A stretch of 64,000 nt of DNA from NCBI GenBank assembly GCA_025463785.1, contig JAODBD010000009.1, positions 248,001-312,000 on the forward strand, given 5' to 3'. This DNA comes from Glaciihabitans sp. GTDB lineage: Bacteria > Actinomycetota > Actinomycetes > Actinomycetales > Microbacteriaceae. This document shows positions 42,935 through 54,461 of this stretch, piece by piece. The notes below the pieces were generated by a model, which was not told the DNA's origin, searched no databases, and was given only the letters and a program-made list of their open reading frames with translations. Within the stretch, counting starts at the first letter, position 1, and each line of letters begins with the position of its first letter. The translations under genes and the position numbers were made by a program.

Positions 42935-45900
42935 ATGACTCACAACGCAAGTCCGCCACTCGGCGACCAGGAAGCTGTGGCAATTGTCGCTATGGGCTGC
43001 CGCTATCCCGGTGGTGTCGGTACACCGGCCGATCTGTGGCGGCTGGTCGCAGAGGGCAGGGACGCCATATCGGAACTCCCCGACGATCGGGGCTGGCCGC
43101 TCGCCGAGCTCAGCGACGGCCTGTCCAGCACCGCACGCGGAGGTTTCCTCGACGCAGCGGACCGGTTCGACGCGAAGTTCTTCGGCATCTCACCGCGTGA
43201 AGCCGAGGGTATGGACCCACAGCAGCGGGTGCTGCTCGAAGTCGCCTGGGAGACCTTCGAACGGGCGAGTCTCGACCGAAATACGCTGGCCGACAGCAAT
43301 ACCGGCGTATTTGTCGGTGCGATGGCCCAGGAATACGGCCCACGCCTGTACGAGGACAATCTCGAAGCGGGCGGCTATCGCATCACCGGCAGCTCCACCA
43401 GTGTGTTGTCCGGCCGGATCGCCTACTACTTCGGGCTGCGTGGCCCCGCGATCACGGTGGACACCGCGTGCTCCTCCTCACTGGTGGCCGTACACCTCGC
43501 GGTGCAGGCGCTGCGGCGCGGCGAATGCGATCGGGCCTTGGCCGGTGGCGTGGCGGTCATGTCGAGCCCGGGCATGTTCGTCGACTTCAGCAGGCAGGGT
43601 GGGCTGTCCAAGGATGGGCGCTGCCGGTCCTTCTCCGACGACGCCGATGGCACCGGCTGGGCGGAGGGCGCGGGTCTGCTATTGCTGGAGCGGATGTCCG
43701 ACGCGGTCGAGCGGGGTCACCATATTCAGGCCGTAATCCGTGGCAGTGCAACCAATTCCGACGGCGCAAGCAACGGTCTCACCGCGCCGAGCAAGGCCGC
43801 CCAGCAGGATGTGATCCGCCGGGCTCTGCTCGATGCGGGACTGAGTCCGCACGATGTCGACGCGGTGGAAGCGCACGGGACCGGAACCGAGCTGGGCGAC
43901 CCGATCGAGGCCCGCGCGCTGGCGGCGGTGTACGGCGCGGGCCGGGACCCCGGCCACCCGCTCTGGCTGGGGTCGCTGAAATCGAACCTCGGGCACACCC
44001 AGGCCGCCGCCGGTGTCGGGGGGCTGATCAAGACGGTGGAGGCGATGCGGGCCGGGCTGCTCCCGGCGACATTGCATGTCCGCCAGCCCACCCCGCACGT
44101 CGACTGGGCCGGCAGCGGTCTGGCGCTGGCGACCGAAGCGCGCCCGTGGCCGAAGGGCGACCGGCCCCGCCGCGCGGGAGTGTCCTCGTTCGGCATCAGC
44201 GGCGCCAACGCGCATGTGGTGCTGGAGGGGGTCGAGCCGCGCAGCGCGGGGGAGGCGCCCGCCGTCGCGGTTCCCGGTCCGTACGTATGCGTGGTGTCCG
44301 CGCCCGACGGCGCTTCGGTACCGGCCCAGGCCGCGGCACTGGCCGAGGCTCTCGACCGCATGCCGGAGATCGCCTCCGAGGACGTCTGCCGCACCCTGCG
44401 CGGCAGGACGCTTTTCGCTCATCGAGGGACCGTAATCGCCGACAGCCGTGCAGATCTGACCGCAGGACTCCGCCGGCTCGCCGACGGCCGCAAGATCGCG
44501 ACCACGCCCGGCCCCTACGCCTCGCCGACCGTTCTGCGCACAGAATCGCGCCGCGGAACCGCCGGTCCGGTGTTCGTCTTCCCCGGGCAAGGGTCGCAGT
44601 GGCGCGAAATGGGGCGGACGCTGATGCAGCAGTCGGAGGTCTTCCGCGCCGGAATCACCGCCTGCGCAGACGAATTCGCTACGCTGTGCGGTTGGCAGCT
44701 CGACGATGTATTACGTGGTGAGGGCCTCGACCGGGTCGAGGTCGTGCAGCCCGCGCTGTTCGCGGTGATGATTTCCCTGGCGGGACTGTGGCAGTCGGTC
44801 GGTGTGCGCCCGGCCGCGGTGATCGGGCATTCACAGGGCGAGATCGCCGCCGCCTATGTGGCCGGCGCGCTGACTCTTCACGACGCCTGCCGGGTCGTCG
44901 CCCTGCGCAGTCAAGCCCTGTCCGAAATGGCGGGAGCCGGTGGTATGGCGTGGATTCCGCTCGGGGCCGAGGAGACGACGCGCCTGCTCGACAGCGTGCC
45001 CGGTGCCAGTATCGCCGCCCTCAATTCACCGTCGGACACGGTGGTCGCCGGGGACACATCCGCACTCGACGAACTGCTGGCCGTGTGCGAGCAGCGCGGT
45101 ATCGACGCTCGCCGAATCGACGTCGACTACGCATCACACACTGCCGCGATGGAACCGCTCCGGGAGCGCCTCGCACGAGACCTGGCGGATATCGAGCCCG
45201 TCGCGCCGGCGATCCCGCTCTACTCGACCCTGACCGGCGCCGTCGTCGACACTGCGGACATGGATGCCGGCTACTGGTTCGACAACCTCCGCAATACGGT
45301 TCGATTCGAGCCCACCATGCGGAAGCTGATCGCCAAACGCCACCGGACGTTCGTGGAGGCCAGCCCGCACCCGGTCCTGACGTGGGCTGTTCAGGAGATC
45401 CTCGAATCCGGCAAGGTCCAGGGCACCGTCGTCGGCACGCTCCGCAAGAACAGCGGAGATATCGCCCAGTTCCTCTCGTCCGCCGCGGTGCTGCCCGATT
45501 CGGCCGGGCCGGTCGACTTCACGTCGGTTCAGCCGCAGGGGGTCCACATCGACCTGCCCACCTACCAATTCGATCGCACCAGGTACTGGATGACCGCACC
45601 GCGCGCCGATAGCGCCAACCGGGGCGAGCGCGCGTTCACGACGACGGGACCGACCGAGCTGCCGTCCGGGCAGACGGTCGTCGCCGCGACGATCGATCGT
45701 GGCCGCTACCCGTGGCTCGGTGATCACCTTGTGCGCGAAGCGGAATGGGTGCCCGCCACCGCGTTCCTGTCTGTTCTCGTCGAGGTGGGCGAACAGGTCG
45801 GCTGCCCGGTCGTCGCGGATCTCACCCTCAGTGCGCCGTTGACCGTGCCCGAACAGGGACCGGCGGAGCTGGTGGTCGTACTGGAGCCCGCGGACAGTGT

Positions 45901-48900
45901 GGGTCGCCGACCGCTGACCATGCATTCACGCCGGCCTGCGGGCGGCTGGATCGTGCACGCCTCCGGACTGCTGGCGAGCCGATCCGCTACTCCCGCAGAG
46001 GTTCTCCATCAATGGCCGCCGGCCGGTGCCTCGGCTCAGGACCTGTCAGGCGCGTATGAGACCCTCGCCGGGCGCGGCTACCACTACGGTGCGGCGTTCC
46101 AGGGTTTGCGGTCGCTCTGGACCCGGGGGACGGAACTCTTCGCCGAGGTGACACTGCCGGAGACGGTCGCCGATGCGGCGGAATGTGGCACCGCGCATCC
46201 GGCCCTGCTCGATGCGGCGCTGCATCCGGCGGTGCTGCGCGCCGGCTCCGGACTGCAGGTGCCGTTCGCCTGGCGCGAGGTCGATCTGCCGCGAATTGCT
46301 GGGCGCACCTTGCGGATTCGTGTGACGCCCCGTGGCGACGAGTTCGCGCTGGCCCTCTTCGATGAACGGGGCCACGCAGCCGGAACGGTCGGTGGGCTCT
46401 CGCTGCGACCGCTGCCGCCGGAGACCGATGACGGCAGCACGCTGGAGCTCGCGTGGGAACAGCTGCCGGACGGAAGGGCTCTCGCCGGCAAGGAATGGTC
46501 GACCGTGGAGGCGCCGGAACTCGCTGCGCGACAAGATTTTCCGGATCTGGAATTGATAAGTCCGGTGCCGCCGGTCGTGGTGGCCGCGCTCGCGTCGACC
46601 GGCGCGGACGTCCTCGAGGCCGCCGATCAGCTCGCCGTCGCAGGGACCGGTCTGCTCCAGCGCTGGCTAGCGGACCGGCGATTCGCCAAGAGCCGCCTGG
46701 CGGTCGTGACCCGCGGCGCCTTGGCCGTCGCCGACTACGAGCAGGTGCGGGACCTGGCGGCCGCCGCGGTCACCGGACTCGTGCGGGCCGCACAGACCGA
46801 GAACCCCGGCACGTTCGTTCTCATCGATATCGACGAGGATCCGGCTTCGGTGCAAGCGCTTTCGAGTGCGCTCGCATCCGATGAGCCCGAGGTGGTGATT
46901 CGCGCGGGGCGTCTGTACCGGCCGCGCCTGCGGGTCGCCGTCACAGCGGGCATGCCGATTCCCGCCGATACGGCCGCGTGGCGACTCGATGTCACCGATA
47001 AGGGCACCCTGGACAATCTGGCGCTTATCCCGCATCCCGAAGCGATCGGTCTGCTCGGTGAGCGTCAGGTGCGCATCGAGGTGCGCGCCGCCGGGCTCAA
47101 CTTCCGTGATGTCACGGTCGGGCTCGGGCTCGTCGCGACCGAGAAGACCATGGGCAGCGAAGCCTCGGGTGTGGTGACCGAGGTCGGCTCGGCAGTGACC
47201 GGATTCGCTCCGGGCGACCGGGTTTTCGGGATGTTCGAGCGTGCGCTCGGCCCGATCGCGGTCACCGACGAGCGCATGATCAAAGCGCTGCCGGAAGGGT
47301 GGAGTTTCGCGCAGGCCGCGAGCGTTCCGATCGTATTCATCACCGCCTACCAGTGCCTGGTCGATGTGGCCGGTACCCGGGCCGGCGATTCGGTACTCGT
47401 GCACACCGCGACCGGTGGCGTGGGACTCGCCGCGATTCAGCTGGCCCGGCACTTCGGGGCTGAGGTCTTCGCGACGGCCGGGCCCGGTAAACATTCGATC
47501 CTGCGGGAATGGGGAATCGCCGACGATCACATGGCGTCCTCCCGCTCGCTGGATTTCGCCGGCGAATTCCGGTCCGCCACAGGAGGTCGCGGAGTCGACA
47601 TCGTCCTGAACTCATTGTCGGGGGCGGCAATCGACGCCTCCCTGGGGCTGCTGGCCGATGGCGGCCGGTTCGCCGAGATGGGCAAAACCGATCTGCGTGA
47701 GGTCACCCGCACCGAGGTCGAGCACCCCGGCATCACCTACCGGGCCTACAACATTCTCGGAGTCTCCGAGGATCGGATCGGCGAGGTGCTCGATGAGCTT
47801 GTCGCCCTGTTCGAGGCCGGAGCGCTGACGCATCTGCCGGTCCGGACCTGGGATGTGCGGCAGGGCCGGGTTCCGCTGCGCATGCTCAGCCGGGCACAGC
47901 ACCGCGGCAAGTTGGTGCTGACCATGCCGCGCTCGTTCGATCCGCGGCGGCCCGCCCTGATCACCGGGGGGACCGGCAATCTCGGCGCCGAAGTGGCACG
48001 TCACCTTGTTACCGCCCACGGTGTTCGCCGGCTCGTCCTGCTGGGCAGGCGCGGTGGCGACGCGCCCGGAATGGCGGAGCTGACCGCCGAGCTCGTGGCG
48101 CTCGGCGCCGAGGTGAGCGTCGTGGCCGTCGATATCACCGACGAGAACGCCTTGGCCGAGATTGTCGGAGAACACCTGCCGGGCAGCGTTTTCCATGCGG
48201 CCGGTCTGCTCAGCGACGCGCTGATCGGTGGGCTCACCCCCGCGAAATTGCAGGCGGTGCTGCGGCCGAAGATCGTCGGCGCATGGCATTTGCACAAGCT
48301 GACCGCGTCACTCGACCTGTCGGCGTTTGTCATGTTCTCGTCGGTGGCCAGCGTGGTCGGCACCGCCGGGCAGGCGAACTACGCTGCCGCCAACGCTTTC
48401 CTGAACGCGCTCGCCCAGTACCGGCGTGCGCACGGATTGGAAGGAGCAGCGCTGGCCTGGGGTCTGTGGCGGGAAGCGACCGGAATGACCGGCCATCTCA
48501 GTGCCACCGATACCGCGGTGCTGGCTGCCACCGGGATCGCGCCGATGGATACGAAACACGGTCTGCGGCTGCTGGACGAGAACCTCGCATCGCCTGCGGC
48601 ACTGCGGGTTCCGATGCGTACCACGTTCACCGGCCTCCAGCCGGGAAGCCGTGCGGCCCACCTGTTCGAGGGGTTGATCGGTCACGATCGTCTTCCGGTC
48701 GCTCCGGCCGCTGCGACCGCGCCGGCCCGATCGGCGGACACGTCCTCGCCGGACGATGCCGAGCAGCTGCTGCGACTGGTTCGCACACATGCCGCGGATG
48801 TCCTGGGCTACGCCGATCTGGACGCCGTCCAACCCGACGATTCGTTCAAGGGACTCGGCTTCGATTCCCTGCTCAGCGTGGACCTGCGAAACCGGCTCAA

Positions 48901-49000
48901 TGCCGCTACCGGTCTCGGGCTTCCCCCGGGGGCGGTACTGGACAACCCGACACCACGCGACCTCGTCAATTTCATCACCACAGGATTGGAAGCCGCATGA
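42935..49000 (+). CDS. Type I PKS extension module KS-AT-DH-ER-KR-ACP
   Basis: A 2021-residue fully reducing module. The KS (14-440) has Cys179 in [11 protein letters not shown] and both His motifs. The AT (about 545-840) has [14 protein letters not shown] and VDYASH, the signature for methylmalonyl-CoA. The DH (about 905-1170) has His in [13 protein letters not shown], with Glu where Gly is usual, and Asp in LLDAALH. The ER (about 1360-1650) has [11 protein letters not shown] and [14 protein letters not shown]. The KR (about 1670-1840) has [19 protein letters not shown] and NYAAAN. The ACP Ser is near 1975 (GFDSLLS). There is no thioesterase. After the KSQ protein it should give 2-methylbutyryl-ACP if it acts once. 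Confidence 0.94.
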   Translation: MTHNASPPLGDQEAVAIVAMGCRYPGGVGTPADLWRLVAEGRDAISELPDDRGWPLAELSDGLSSTARGGFLDAADRFDAKFFGISPREAEGMDPQQRVLLEVAWETFERASLDRNTLADSNTGVFVGAMAQEYGPRLYEDNLEAGGYRITGSSTSVLSGRIAYYFGLRGPAITVDTACSSSLVAVHLAVQALRRGECDRALAGGVAVMSSPGMFVDFSRQGGLSKDGRCRSFSDDADGTGWAEGAGLLLLERMSDAVERGHHIQAVIRGSATNSDGASNGLTAPSKAAQQDVIRRALLDAGLSPHDVDAVEAHGTGTELGDPIEARALAAVYGAGRDPGHPLWLGSLKSNLGHTQAAAGVGGLIKTVEAMRAGLLPATLHVRQPTPHVDWAGSGLALATEARPWPKGDRPRRAGVSSFGISGANAHVVLEGVEPRSAGEAPAVAVPGPYVCVVSAPDGASVPAQAAALAEALDRMPEIASEDVCRTLRGRTLFAHRGTVIADSRADLTAGLRRLADGRKIATTPGPYASPTVLRTESRRGTAGPVFVFPGQGSQWREMGRTLMQQSEVFRAGITACADEFATLCGWQLDDVLRGEGLDRVEVVQPALFAVMISLAGLWQSVGVRPAAVIGHSQGEIAAAYVAGALTLHDACRVVALRSQALSEMAGAGGMAWIPLGAEETTRLLDSVPGASIAALNSPSDTVVAGDTSALDELLAVCEQRGIDARRIDVDYASHTAAMEPLRERLARDLADIEPVAPAIPLYSTLTGAVVDTADMDAGYWFDNLRNTVRFEPTMRKLIAKRHRTFVEASPHPVLTWAVQEILESGKVQGTVVGTLRKNSGDIAQFLSSAAVLPDSAGPVDFTSVQPQGVHIDLPTYQFDRTRYWMTAPRADSANRGERAFTTTGPTELPSGQTVVAATIDRGRYPWLGDHLVREAEWVPATAFLSVLVEVGEQVGCPVVADLTLSAPLTVPEQGPAELVVVLEPADSVGRRPLTMHSRRPAGGWIVHASGLLASRSATPAEVLHQWPPAGASAQDLSGAYETLAGRGYHYGAAFQGLRSLWTRGTELFAEVTLPETVADAAECGTAHPALLDAALHPAVLRAGSGLQVPFAWREVDLPRIAGRTLRIRVTPRGDEFALALFDERGHAAGTVGGLSLRPLPPETDDGSTLELAWEQLPDGRALAGKEWSTVEAPELAARQDFPDLELISPVPPVVVAALASTGADVLEAADQLAVAGTGLLQRWLADRRFAKSRLAVVTRGALAVADYEQVRDLAAAAVTGLVRAAQTENPGTFVLIDIDEDPASVQALSSALASDEPEVVIRAGRLYRPRLRVAVTAGMPIPADTAAWRLDVTDKGTLDNLALIPHPEAIGLLGERQVRIEVRAAGLNFRDVTVGLGLVATEKTMGSEASGVVTEVGSAVTGFAPGDRVFGMFERALGPIAVTDERMIKALPEGWSFAQAASVPIVFITAYQCLVDVAGTRAGDSVLVHTATGGVGLAAIQLARHFGAEVFATAGPGKHSILREWGIADDHMASSRSLDFAGEFRSATGGRGVDIVLNSLSGAAIDASLGLLADGGRFAEMGKTDLREVTRTEVEHPGITYRAYNILGVSEDRIGEVLDELVALFEAGALTHLPVRTWDVRQGRVPLRMLSRAQHRGKLVLTMPRSFDPRRPALITGGTGNLGAEVARHLVTAHGVRRLVLLGRRGGDAPGMAELTAELVALGAEVSVVAVDITDENALAEIVGEHLPGSVFHAAGLLSDALIGGLTPAKLQAVLRPKIVGAWHLHKLTASLDLSAFVMFSSVASVVGTAGQANYAAANAFLNALAQYRRAHGLEGAALAWGLWREATGMTGHLSATDTAVLAATGIAPMDTKHGLRLLDENLASPAALRVPMRTTFTGLQPGSRAAHLFEGLIGHDRLPVAPAAATAPARSADTSSPDDAEQLLRLVRTHAADVLGYADLDAVQPDDSFKGLGFDSLLSVDLRNRLNAATGLGLPPGAVLDNPTPRDLVNFITTGLEAA

Positions 49001-49932
49001 CCAGGACCGAGGTAAGCCACCGGATCGACGTCGATGCTCCGGCCGACGCGATCTACCGGATCGTCGCCGACGTCACCCAGTGGCCCCTGTACTTCCCACC
49101 GACCGTGCGTGCCGAGCGGATCAGCGGCGACGATACCGACGAGCGTATTCGGATCTGGGCCCTCGCCAATGGTGAACTCCGCGTGTGGGATTCGCATCGG
49201 GTGCTGGACCCGGCCGAGTACCGGGTGCGGTTCGCCCAGGCCCATCCGCGGGATCTGGTCGCGGAAATGGGTGGCGCCTGGACGGTCTTGCCCGGCCCGG
49301 ATGGTCGATCGACGGTGGTGCTGGACCATTTCTACCGCGCGACCGGCGACGACCAGGAGATCCTCGCGCGGATTACGAGCGCGGTGGATACCAACAGCCG
49401 CTCCGAACTCGCACATCTCAAACAGTCGGCGGAGGGCAGCGTCGACGAGCAGGGGCTGCTGCTGGACTTCTCCGACAGCCTCACCGTCAATGGATCCCTC
49501 GAAGCGGCCTACGACTTCATCTACGCGGCGGGCGAATGGCCCGAACGCCTCCCGCACGTGGTCCGTCTGACGGTGGACGAAGCGGTGGCGGGGCTGCAGG
49601 TCATGGAGATGGACACGCGGTCACCGGACGGTTCTGTACACACGACTCGCTCCGGGCGCGTCTGCCTCCCGCCACAGCGAATCGTCTACAAGCAGACCGT
49701 GCTTCCGCCCGCGCTGCGTGCGCACAGCGGCGAGTGGCACTTCGAACCCGGTGCGGACGGCACGGTCACCGTCACCTCCCGGCATCAGGTGATCCTCGAC
49801 CCCGACGGTATCGCCAAATTGCCCAACCCACCCGCGACGATGGCCGCCGCCCGGCAAGCGGTCCAGCACGCGCTCGGCACCAACAGCCGGGCGACGATGG
49901 ACCGGCTGCGCGACTTCGTCGAAGCCGACTGA
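48997..49932 (+). CDS. Aromatase/cyclase, two SRPBCC domains
   Basis: A 311-residue di-domain START/Bet v1-fold protein. The first half (about 1-145) begins [31 protein letters not shown], the second (about 160-305) [30 protein letters not shown]. Each has the WPxxxP and DxHR-like positions of polyketide ARO/CYC proteins. Di-domain forms act in type II clusters to fold and aromatise the first ring of reduced polyketides. The ATG start overlaps the PKS stop (ATGA), linking type I and type II functions on one transcript. This gene is the strongest evidence that the KS/CLF pair makes an aromatic product. Confidence 0.88.
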   Translation: MTRTEVSHRIDVDAPADAIYRIVADVTQWPLYFPPTVRAERISGDDTDERIRIWALANGELRVWDSHRVLDPAEYRVRFAQAHPRDLVAEMGGAWTVLPGPDGRSTVVLDHFYRATGDDQEILARITSAVDTNSRSELAHLKQSAEGSVDEQGLLLDFSDSLTVNGSLEAAYDFIYAAGEWPERLPHVVRLTVDEAVAGLQVMEMDTRSPDGSVHTTRSGRVCLPPQRIVYKQTVLPPALRAHSGEWHFEPGADGTVTVTSRHQVILDPDGIAKLPNPPATMAAARQAVQHALGTNSRATMDRLRDFVEAD

Positions 49933-49945
49933 GGCAGGAGTCATC

Positions 49946-51097
49946 GTGGCAATCCATTCACACGAACGCGCCCGCGAATTCGCGCACGCGGAACTCGTGC
50001 ACAAATCCGAGCACTTCGACGGCCTGCCCGAGCAACCGCTCACCGAATCGGCCCGGCTGCACCGCGCCGGTCTCGCGAATTGGTGGATCTCGGCCGACTA
50101 CGGCGGCGCCGGGGTCGCGCTCGAGGACGGGGTGGACATCGTCTCCGAATTGTCCTACGGCGACGCCGGATTCGCATTCGGCTCGTTCCTGCCGATCCTC
50201 GGGACGGTCATGCTGCAGCTCTACGGCGAGGACGAAATCGCGCGTCCGGTGCTGGAGCGGCTGGTGCACGGCGGCGGCGTCCTCGGCGTCCTCGGCAGTG
50301 AGGAGGCGGCCGGCAGTGAACTCGGCCGGACCGCCACCACCTTCCGCGATACGGGCGATCACCTCGTGATCACCGGGAGCAAATACTTCTCCACCAACTC
50401 CGACGCGGCGGATCTGCTTCTCGTCCTGGCGCGATCCGAGGACGACGACTTCGCCGTGATCGCCGTGCCGCGCAGCACCCCCGGGATCGAGATCGTCAAA
50501 CGCTGGGATGTGATCGGCATGCGAGGGTCGGCCACCTACCAGGTGGACCTGCACGATTGTGTGGTGCCGCAGGCAAACCGGTTGCGTGGCAACGGGTTAC
50601 GGCTGCTGGAAATCGGCCTGAACGCGAGCCGCATTCTCATTGCCGCGTCCGCGATCGGCATCGTCCGCCGGATCCGGGATCTGTCGATGGAATACGCGGC
50701 GCAGAAGCAGCTCAAGGGCGCCGCGCTCACCGACAATGCGGTGTTCGCGGCCAAACTCGGTCAGCTCGAGATGCTCATCGACGTCATGCGCAACCAGTGC
50801 CGCGCGGCCGCAGCGGAATTCGACCAGTTCATGGACGCCCCCGACGCAGCGGCAGCGCTGTACCGGGTCGGCACGATGCGATCGGCTCTCGCGGCCAAGC
50901 TCTATTGCGGCCAGGCCGGCTGGCAAGCGGCCACGGCCGGATCGGAGATGTTCGGCGGGGTCGGCTACACCCACGACCATCCGATCGGGAAGCTCGTGCG
51001 CGACCTGCGCTACGTCGGCATCGTCGAGGGTGGTGACGACGTCATGCGTGACCTCATCTACGCCAGGTTCGTGATACCGCCGACGAAGCGCCGGTGA
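49946..51097 (+). CDS. Acyl-CoA (or acyl-ACP) dehydrogenase
   Basis: A 383-residue flavoprotein with the ACAD fold: WWISADYGGAGVALEDGVDI, substrate/FAD loop GVLGSEEAAGSELGRT, KYFSTNSDAAD, GMRGSATYQVDLHDCVVP, and the C-terminal GVGYTHDHPIGKLVRDLRYVGIVEGGDDVM with the catalytic Glu region. In secondary metabolism such enzymes desaturate acyl-ACP intermediates or hydroxylate. Here it could act on the 2-methylbutyryl-type starter. GTG 49946 starts 13 bases after the cyclase stop. No ETF genes are close. Confidence 0.87.
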   Translation: MAIHSHERAREFAHAELVHKSEHFDGLPEQPLTESARLHRAGLANWWISADYGGAGVALEDGVDIVSELSYGDAGFAFGSFLPILGTVMLQLYGEDEIARPVLERLVHGGGVLGVLGSEEAAGSELGRTATTFRDTGDHLVITGSKYFSTNSDAADLLLVLARSEDDDFAVIAVPRSTPGIEIVKRWDVIGMRGSATYQVDLHDCVVPQANRLRGNGLRLLEIGLNASRILIAASAIGIVRRIRDLSMEYAAQKQLKGAALTDNAVFAAKLGQLEMLIDVMRNQCRAAAAEFDQFMDAPDAAAALYRVGTMRSALAAKLYCGQAGWQAATAGSEMFGGVGYTHDHPIGKLVRDLRYVGIVEGGDDVMRDLIYARFVIPPTKRR

Positions 51098-51199
51098 GTA
51101 CCGGGGCGCTCAAGGCAGGGTCTGCCGTGACGCGAGCCCGGTGACAGAAGCTGAATCCGCAGGCGCCGCACGGGTCGCCGAATCATTACAGGAGATCCC

Positions 51200-51850
51200 A
51201 TGTCCCATCTGTTGCACATCGACTCGTCTGTCTCGCAAACGTCGGTCTCCAAGGCACTCGCCGAGACGTTCCGCAGGGTGTGGGCCGAGGAGAATCCGCA
51301 GGGCACCGTCACCTATCGCGACCTCGGTGCCACGCCCGTGCCGCACCTGACCGAAGCCGCGGTCGTCGCCGGGTTCCTGCCGGAGTCCATGCGTGACAGT
51401 GAGCAGGTGGATGCCATGCTGCGGCGCGAAGAGCTGATCGAGGAACTGCTCGCCAGCGATATCGTGCTGATCAGCACCCCGATGTACAACTGGTCCATCC
51501 CTTCCACTCTGAAGGCGTGGATCGACCAGGTGCTGGTCAACGGCCGCACCCTGTCCTTCGACGGTTCGCCGAGCCCGATGGCCGGGCGCCCCGCGACCGT
51601 GGTGGCCAGCTACGGCGGCGGCTACTCTCCGGGCGCCCCGATGGAGAAGGCCAATCATTGCGGCCCCTACCTCGAGACCGTATTCGGACAGGGTCTCGGC
51701 ATGCAGGTGGAGGTCATCGCCGCACAACTGTCCTTGGCCTCGCGCGTGCCCGCCATGGCCCACCTGGTGCCGATCGCCGACAAATCCCAGGCAACAGCGC
51801 ACGAAGCCGTCGCGAACCGGGCGCGCAACCTGGCGTCGGTACCGGTCTAG
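51200..51850 (+). CDS. FMN-dependent NADH-azoreductase-type flavodoxin-fold oxidoreductase
   Basis: A 216-residue AzoR-like protein: LLHIDSSVSQTSVSKALAETF, FMN loop STPMYNWSIPSTLKAWIDQVL and the second flavin loop SYGGGYSPGAPM. Such enzymes transfer two electrons from NAD(P)H to quinones, azo and nitro groups. In this cluster a quinone intermediate or a nitro/nitroso group made by the AurF-like enzyme is a reasonable substrate, but the sequence does not decide. ATG 51200 follows AGGAG. Confidence 0.87.
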   Translation: MSHLLHIDSSVSQTSVSKALAETFRRVWAEENPQGTVTYRDLGATPVPHLTEAAVVAGFLPESMRDSEQVDAMLRREELIEELLASDIVLISTPMYNWSIPSTLKAWIDQVLVNGRTLSFDGSPSPMAGRPATVVASYGGGYSPGAPMEKANHCGPYLETVFGQGLGMQVEVIAAQLSLASRVPAMAHLVPIADKSQATAHEAVANRARNLASVPV

Positions 51851-51895
51851 CCGGTCAGCCGCCGTCGAACATATGTGTAATTCAGGAGGTCTGTG

Positions 51896-53164
51896 ATGTC
51901 TCGTCAAGCTGTGATCACCGGGCTCGGGGTCCTCTCACCGGGCGCGATCGGAGTCAAAGAATATTGGGAGCTGTTGTCGGAGGGCAGAACCGCGACCAGA
52001 ACGATTACCCACTTCGACGCATCGCCCTACCGGTCCCGCATCGCGGGCGAGGTCGACTTCGATCCGATCGCGTCGGGGCTGACTGCCCATCAGGTGAGCA
52101 CCCTCGACCGTGCAGCCCAGTTCGCCATCGTCGCCGGACAGGAGGCGCTCGCAGATTCGGGCCTGGACTTCAACCGGACCGATCCCACCCGGGTCGGCGT
52201 GGCCCTGGGCTGTGCGGTCGGTTGCACCACCAGCATCGAACGCGAATACGTCAGAACCAGCGATAGCGGACGGCTGTGGGAAATCGATCAGGATCTGATC
52301 GTCAAACAGCTCTTCGACTACGTGAACCCCAGCTCGCTGGCTGCCGAGCTCGCTCGGCTGGTTGGCGCCGAGGGCCCCAGCACCCTGGTATCCACCGGCT
52401 GCACCTCCGGTATCGACTCCATCGGGTATGCCGCCCAGCTCATCGAGGAAGGCTCCGCCGACATCATGATCAGCGGGGGTACCGAAGCGCCGCTGTCACC
52501 GGTCACCGTGGTGTGCTTCGACGTACTGCGCGCGAGTTCCAACCGCAACGACGACCCCGCGCACGCATGCCGCCCGTTCGATCGGACCCGGGACGGATTG
52601 GTGCTGGCCGAGGGCTGCGCCATCCTGGTCGTCGAGGAGCTCGAGCACGCCCGTGCCCGCGGCGCGCATATCTATGGCGAGGTCGCCGGCTACGCCTCGC
52701 GGGCCAACGCCTTCCATATGACCGGGTTGGAGCCGGAGGGCAAAGAGATGTCCGAGGCCATCGACGTAGCGCTGCGCATGGCGCGCATCGAACCGACCGG
52801 CATCGGGTACATCAACGCGCACGGCTCCGGAACCAAGCAGAACGATCTGCACGAGACCGGCGCCTTCAAACGCAGCCTCGGTGAGCATGCGTACAAGATC
52901 CCGGTCAGCGGCTTCAAGTCGATGATCGGTCATTCGCTCGGCGCGATCGGCTCGCTCGAGATCGCCGGTTGCCTGCTCGCACTCCAGGAGGGGCTGATTC
53001 CGCCGACGGCGAATCTGCACGAACCGGATCCGCTGTGCGATCTCGATTACACCCCGAATGTGGCGCGGGAGGCCAAGATCGATGCCGCACTGACCGTCGG
53101 CAGCGGTTTCGGCGGATTCCAGAGTGCAATGATCCTGCGGCAGCTCGACGACGAGGTGAAGTGA
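51896..53164 (+). CDS. Type II PKS ketosynthase alpha (KS-alpha)
   Basis: A 422-residue beta-ketoacyl synthase of the aromatic minimal PKS. Active Cys169 lies in VSTGCTSGIDSIGYAAQL, and the two catalytic His are in NAHGSGTKQND and MIGHSLGAIGSLE. AACRPFDRTRDGLVLAEG-like residues (HACRPFDRTRDGLVLAEGC) are typical of KS-alpha of act-type clusters. ATG 51896 follows AGGAGGT at ideal spacing. The gene is coupled to KS-beta by a TGATG overlap. Its heterodimer with KS-beta elongates malonyl units on a discrete ACP, which is not encoded in this window. Confidence 0.94.
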   Translation: MSRQAVITGLGVLSPGAIGVKEYWELLSEGRTATRTITHFDASPYRSRIAGEVDFDPIASGLTAHQVSTLDRAAQFAIVAGQEALADSGLDFNRTDPTRVGVALGCAVGCTTSIEREYVRTSDSGRLWEIDQDLIVKQLFDYVNPSSLAAELARLVGAEGPSTLVSTGCTSGIDSIGYAAQLIEEGSADIMISGGTEAPLSPVTVVCFDVLRASSNRNDDPAHACRPFDRTRDGLVLAEGCAILVVEELEHARARGAHIYGEVAGYASRANAFHMTGLEPEGKEMSEAIDVALRMARIEPTGIGYINAHGSGTKQNDLHETGAFKRSLGEHAYKIPVSGFKSMIGHSLGAIGSLEIAGCLLALQEGLIPPTANLHEPDPLCDLDYTPNVAREAKIDAALTVGSGFGGFQSAMILRQLDDEVK

Positions 53165-54411
53165 TGACGACCAGCACGATGAGCACGACGACTACGAAGA
53201 CCAAGACCGTCATCACCGGTATCGGGATCGCCGCGGCCAATGGGCTCGGCCCGACCGGGTACTGGCGGGCACTGATGAACGGGCAGTCCGGGCTCGGCCC
53301 GGTCACCCGATTCGATGTGTCCGGTTATCGCAGCAAGATCGCCGCCGAGGTTCCCGATTTCGCGGCGGCGCGGCATCTGCCGAATCGTCTGCTGCCGCAG
53401 ACCGATCACATCACCCGGCTCTCGCTCGTCGCCTCTGATTGGGCGCTCAAGCAAGCCAATGTCACGACCGATGACATCCCGTCCACCGAGATCGGTGTTG
53501 TCACGGCGGCGGCAGGCGGCGGATACGAATACGGTCAGCGCGAATTGGCGAAACTGCACAGCAAAGGCCCCTCGTTCGTCAGCGCGTACCAGTCCTTCGC
53601 GTGGTTCTACGCCGTCAATACCGGCCAGATTTCGATCCGGCACGGCCTCCGCGGCGCCAGCTCCACCGTGGTCAGTGATCAGGCCGGCGGCCTCGACGCA
53701 ATCGCCCACGCGCGCAGGCTGATTCGGCACGGCGACAACCAGGTCACGCTGATCGGCGGGTTCGACAGCGCCCTGTGCCCCTGGGCGTGGGCATCGCACC
53801 AATCGTCGGGCCGGATGAGCGAGGCCACCGATCCGGCGGCGGCGTTCCTGCCGTTCGACGAGCGGGCCAATGGGTTCGCGCCGGGCGAGGGTGGGGCGAT
53901 CATGGTCCTGGAGGCGGCCGAGACCGCCATCGAACGACCGGGCGTCCGGATCTACGGCGAAATCGCCGGTTATGCCGCAACTTTCGACGCACGACGCCCC
54001 AATCGTGATCCGGGGTTTCGCCGCGCCATCGAATTGGCCCTCGCCGACGCGAACGCCGGACCCTCCGATATCGACGTGATCTTCGCGGACGCCGCCGGCG
54101 AGCCCGAGGCGGACCGGGCGGAAGCGGAAGCGATCACCGAGATCTTCGGGCCGCGCGGGGTGCCCGTCACGGCGCCCAAGACGATGACCGGACGGCTGTT
54201 CGCGGGCGGCGCCTCACTGGATGTCGCGACCGCTCTGCTCGCCCTGTACTGGGACGCGATACCTCCCACTATCAATGTGCGAGAGGTCGATCCGGAGTTC
54301 GAGATCGACCTCGTGCTCAAGCACCCGCGGCACCGGCCGCTGCGGACGGCGCTGGTGCTCGCCCGGGGTCTCGGCGGATTCAATTCCGCCATGGTTGTGC
54401 GCAAATTCTAA
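53164..54411 (+). CDS. Type II PKS chain-length factor (KS-beta)
   Basis: A 415-residue partner of KS-alpha. The active-site Cys is replaced by Gln173 (VVSDQAGGLDAIA), the hallmark of chain-length factors, and the KS His motifs are also altered (DAAGEPEAD, MTGRLFAGG). The N-terminus is a Thr/Ser-rich tail of about 14 residues. The start overlaps the KS-alpha stop. KS-beta sets the chain length and helps start the chain. The usual third gene, the ACP, does not follow; the next gene is a convergent LAL regulator. Confidence 0.93.
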   Translation: MTTSTMSTTTTKTKTVITGIGIAAANGLGPTGYWRALMNGQSGLGPVTRFDVSGYRSKIAAEVPDFAAARHLPNRLLPQTDHITRLSLVASDWALKQANVTTDDIPSTEIGVVTAAAGGGYEYGQRELAKLHSKGPSFVSAYQSFAWFYAVNTGQISIRHGLRGASSTVVSDQAGGLDAIAHARRLIRHGDNQVTLIGGFDSALCPWAWASHQSSGRMSEATDPAAAFLPFDERANGFAPGEGGAIMVLEAAETAIERPGVRIYGEIAGYAATFDARRPNRDPGFRRAIELALADANAGPSDIDVIFADAAGEPEADRAEAEAITEIFGPRGVPVTAPKTMTGRLFAGGASLDVATALLALYWDAIPPTINVREVDPEFEIDLVLKHPRHRPLRTALVLARGLGGFNSAMVVRKF

Positions 54412-54438
54412 GTGCGCAAACAGGATTGAGGCCGCGCG

Positions 54439-54461
54439 GTGATCCGATGCCGGCGGATCAC
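54439..54461. terminator. Hairpin between KS-beta and the LAL regulator
   Basis: GTGATCCG (54439-54446) pairs with CGGATCAC (54454-54461) around a 7-base loop in the 46-base convergent gap, reaching into the end of the LAL gene. It is a modest terminator candidate without a T-run. Confidence 0.45.

Noticed and set aside
51896-54411. Highly reducing (polyene-forming) type II KS pair
   Set aside because: The hotdog dehydratases made this worth considering, but the di-domain aromatase/cyclase and the ActVIA-like protein point to an aromatic product.
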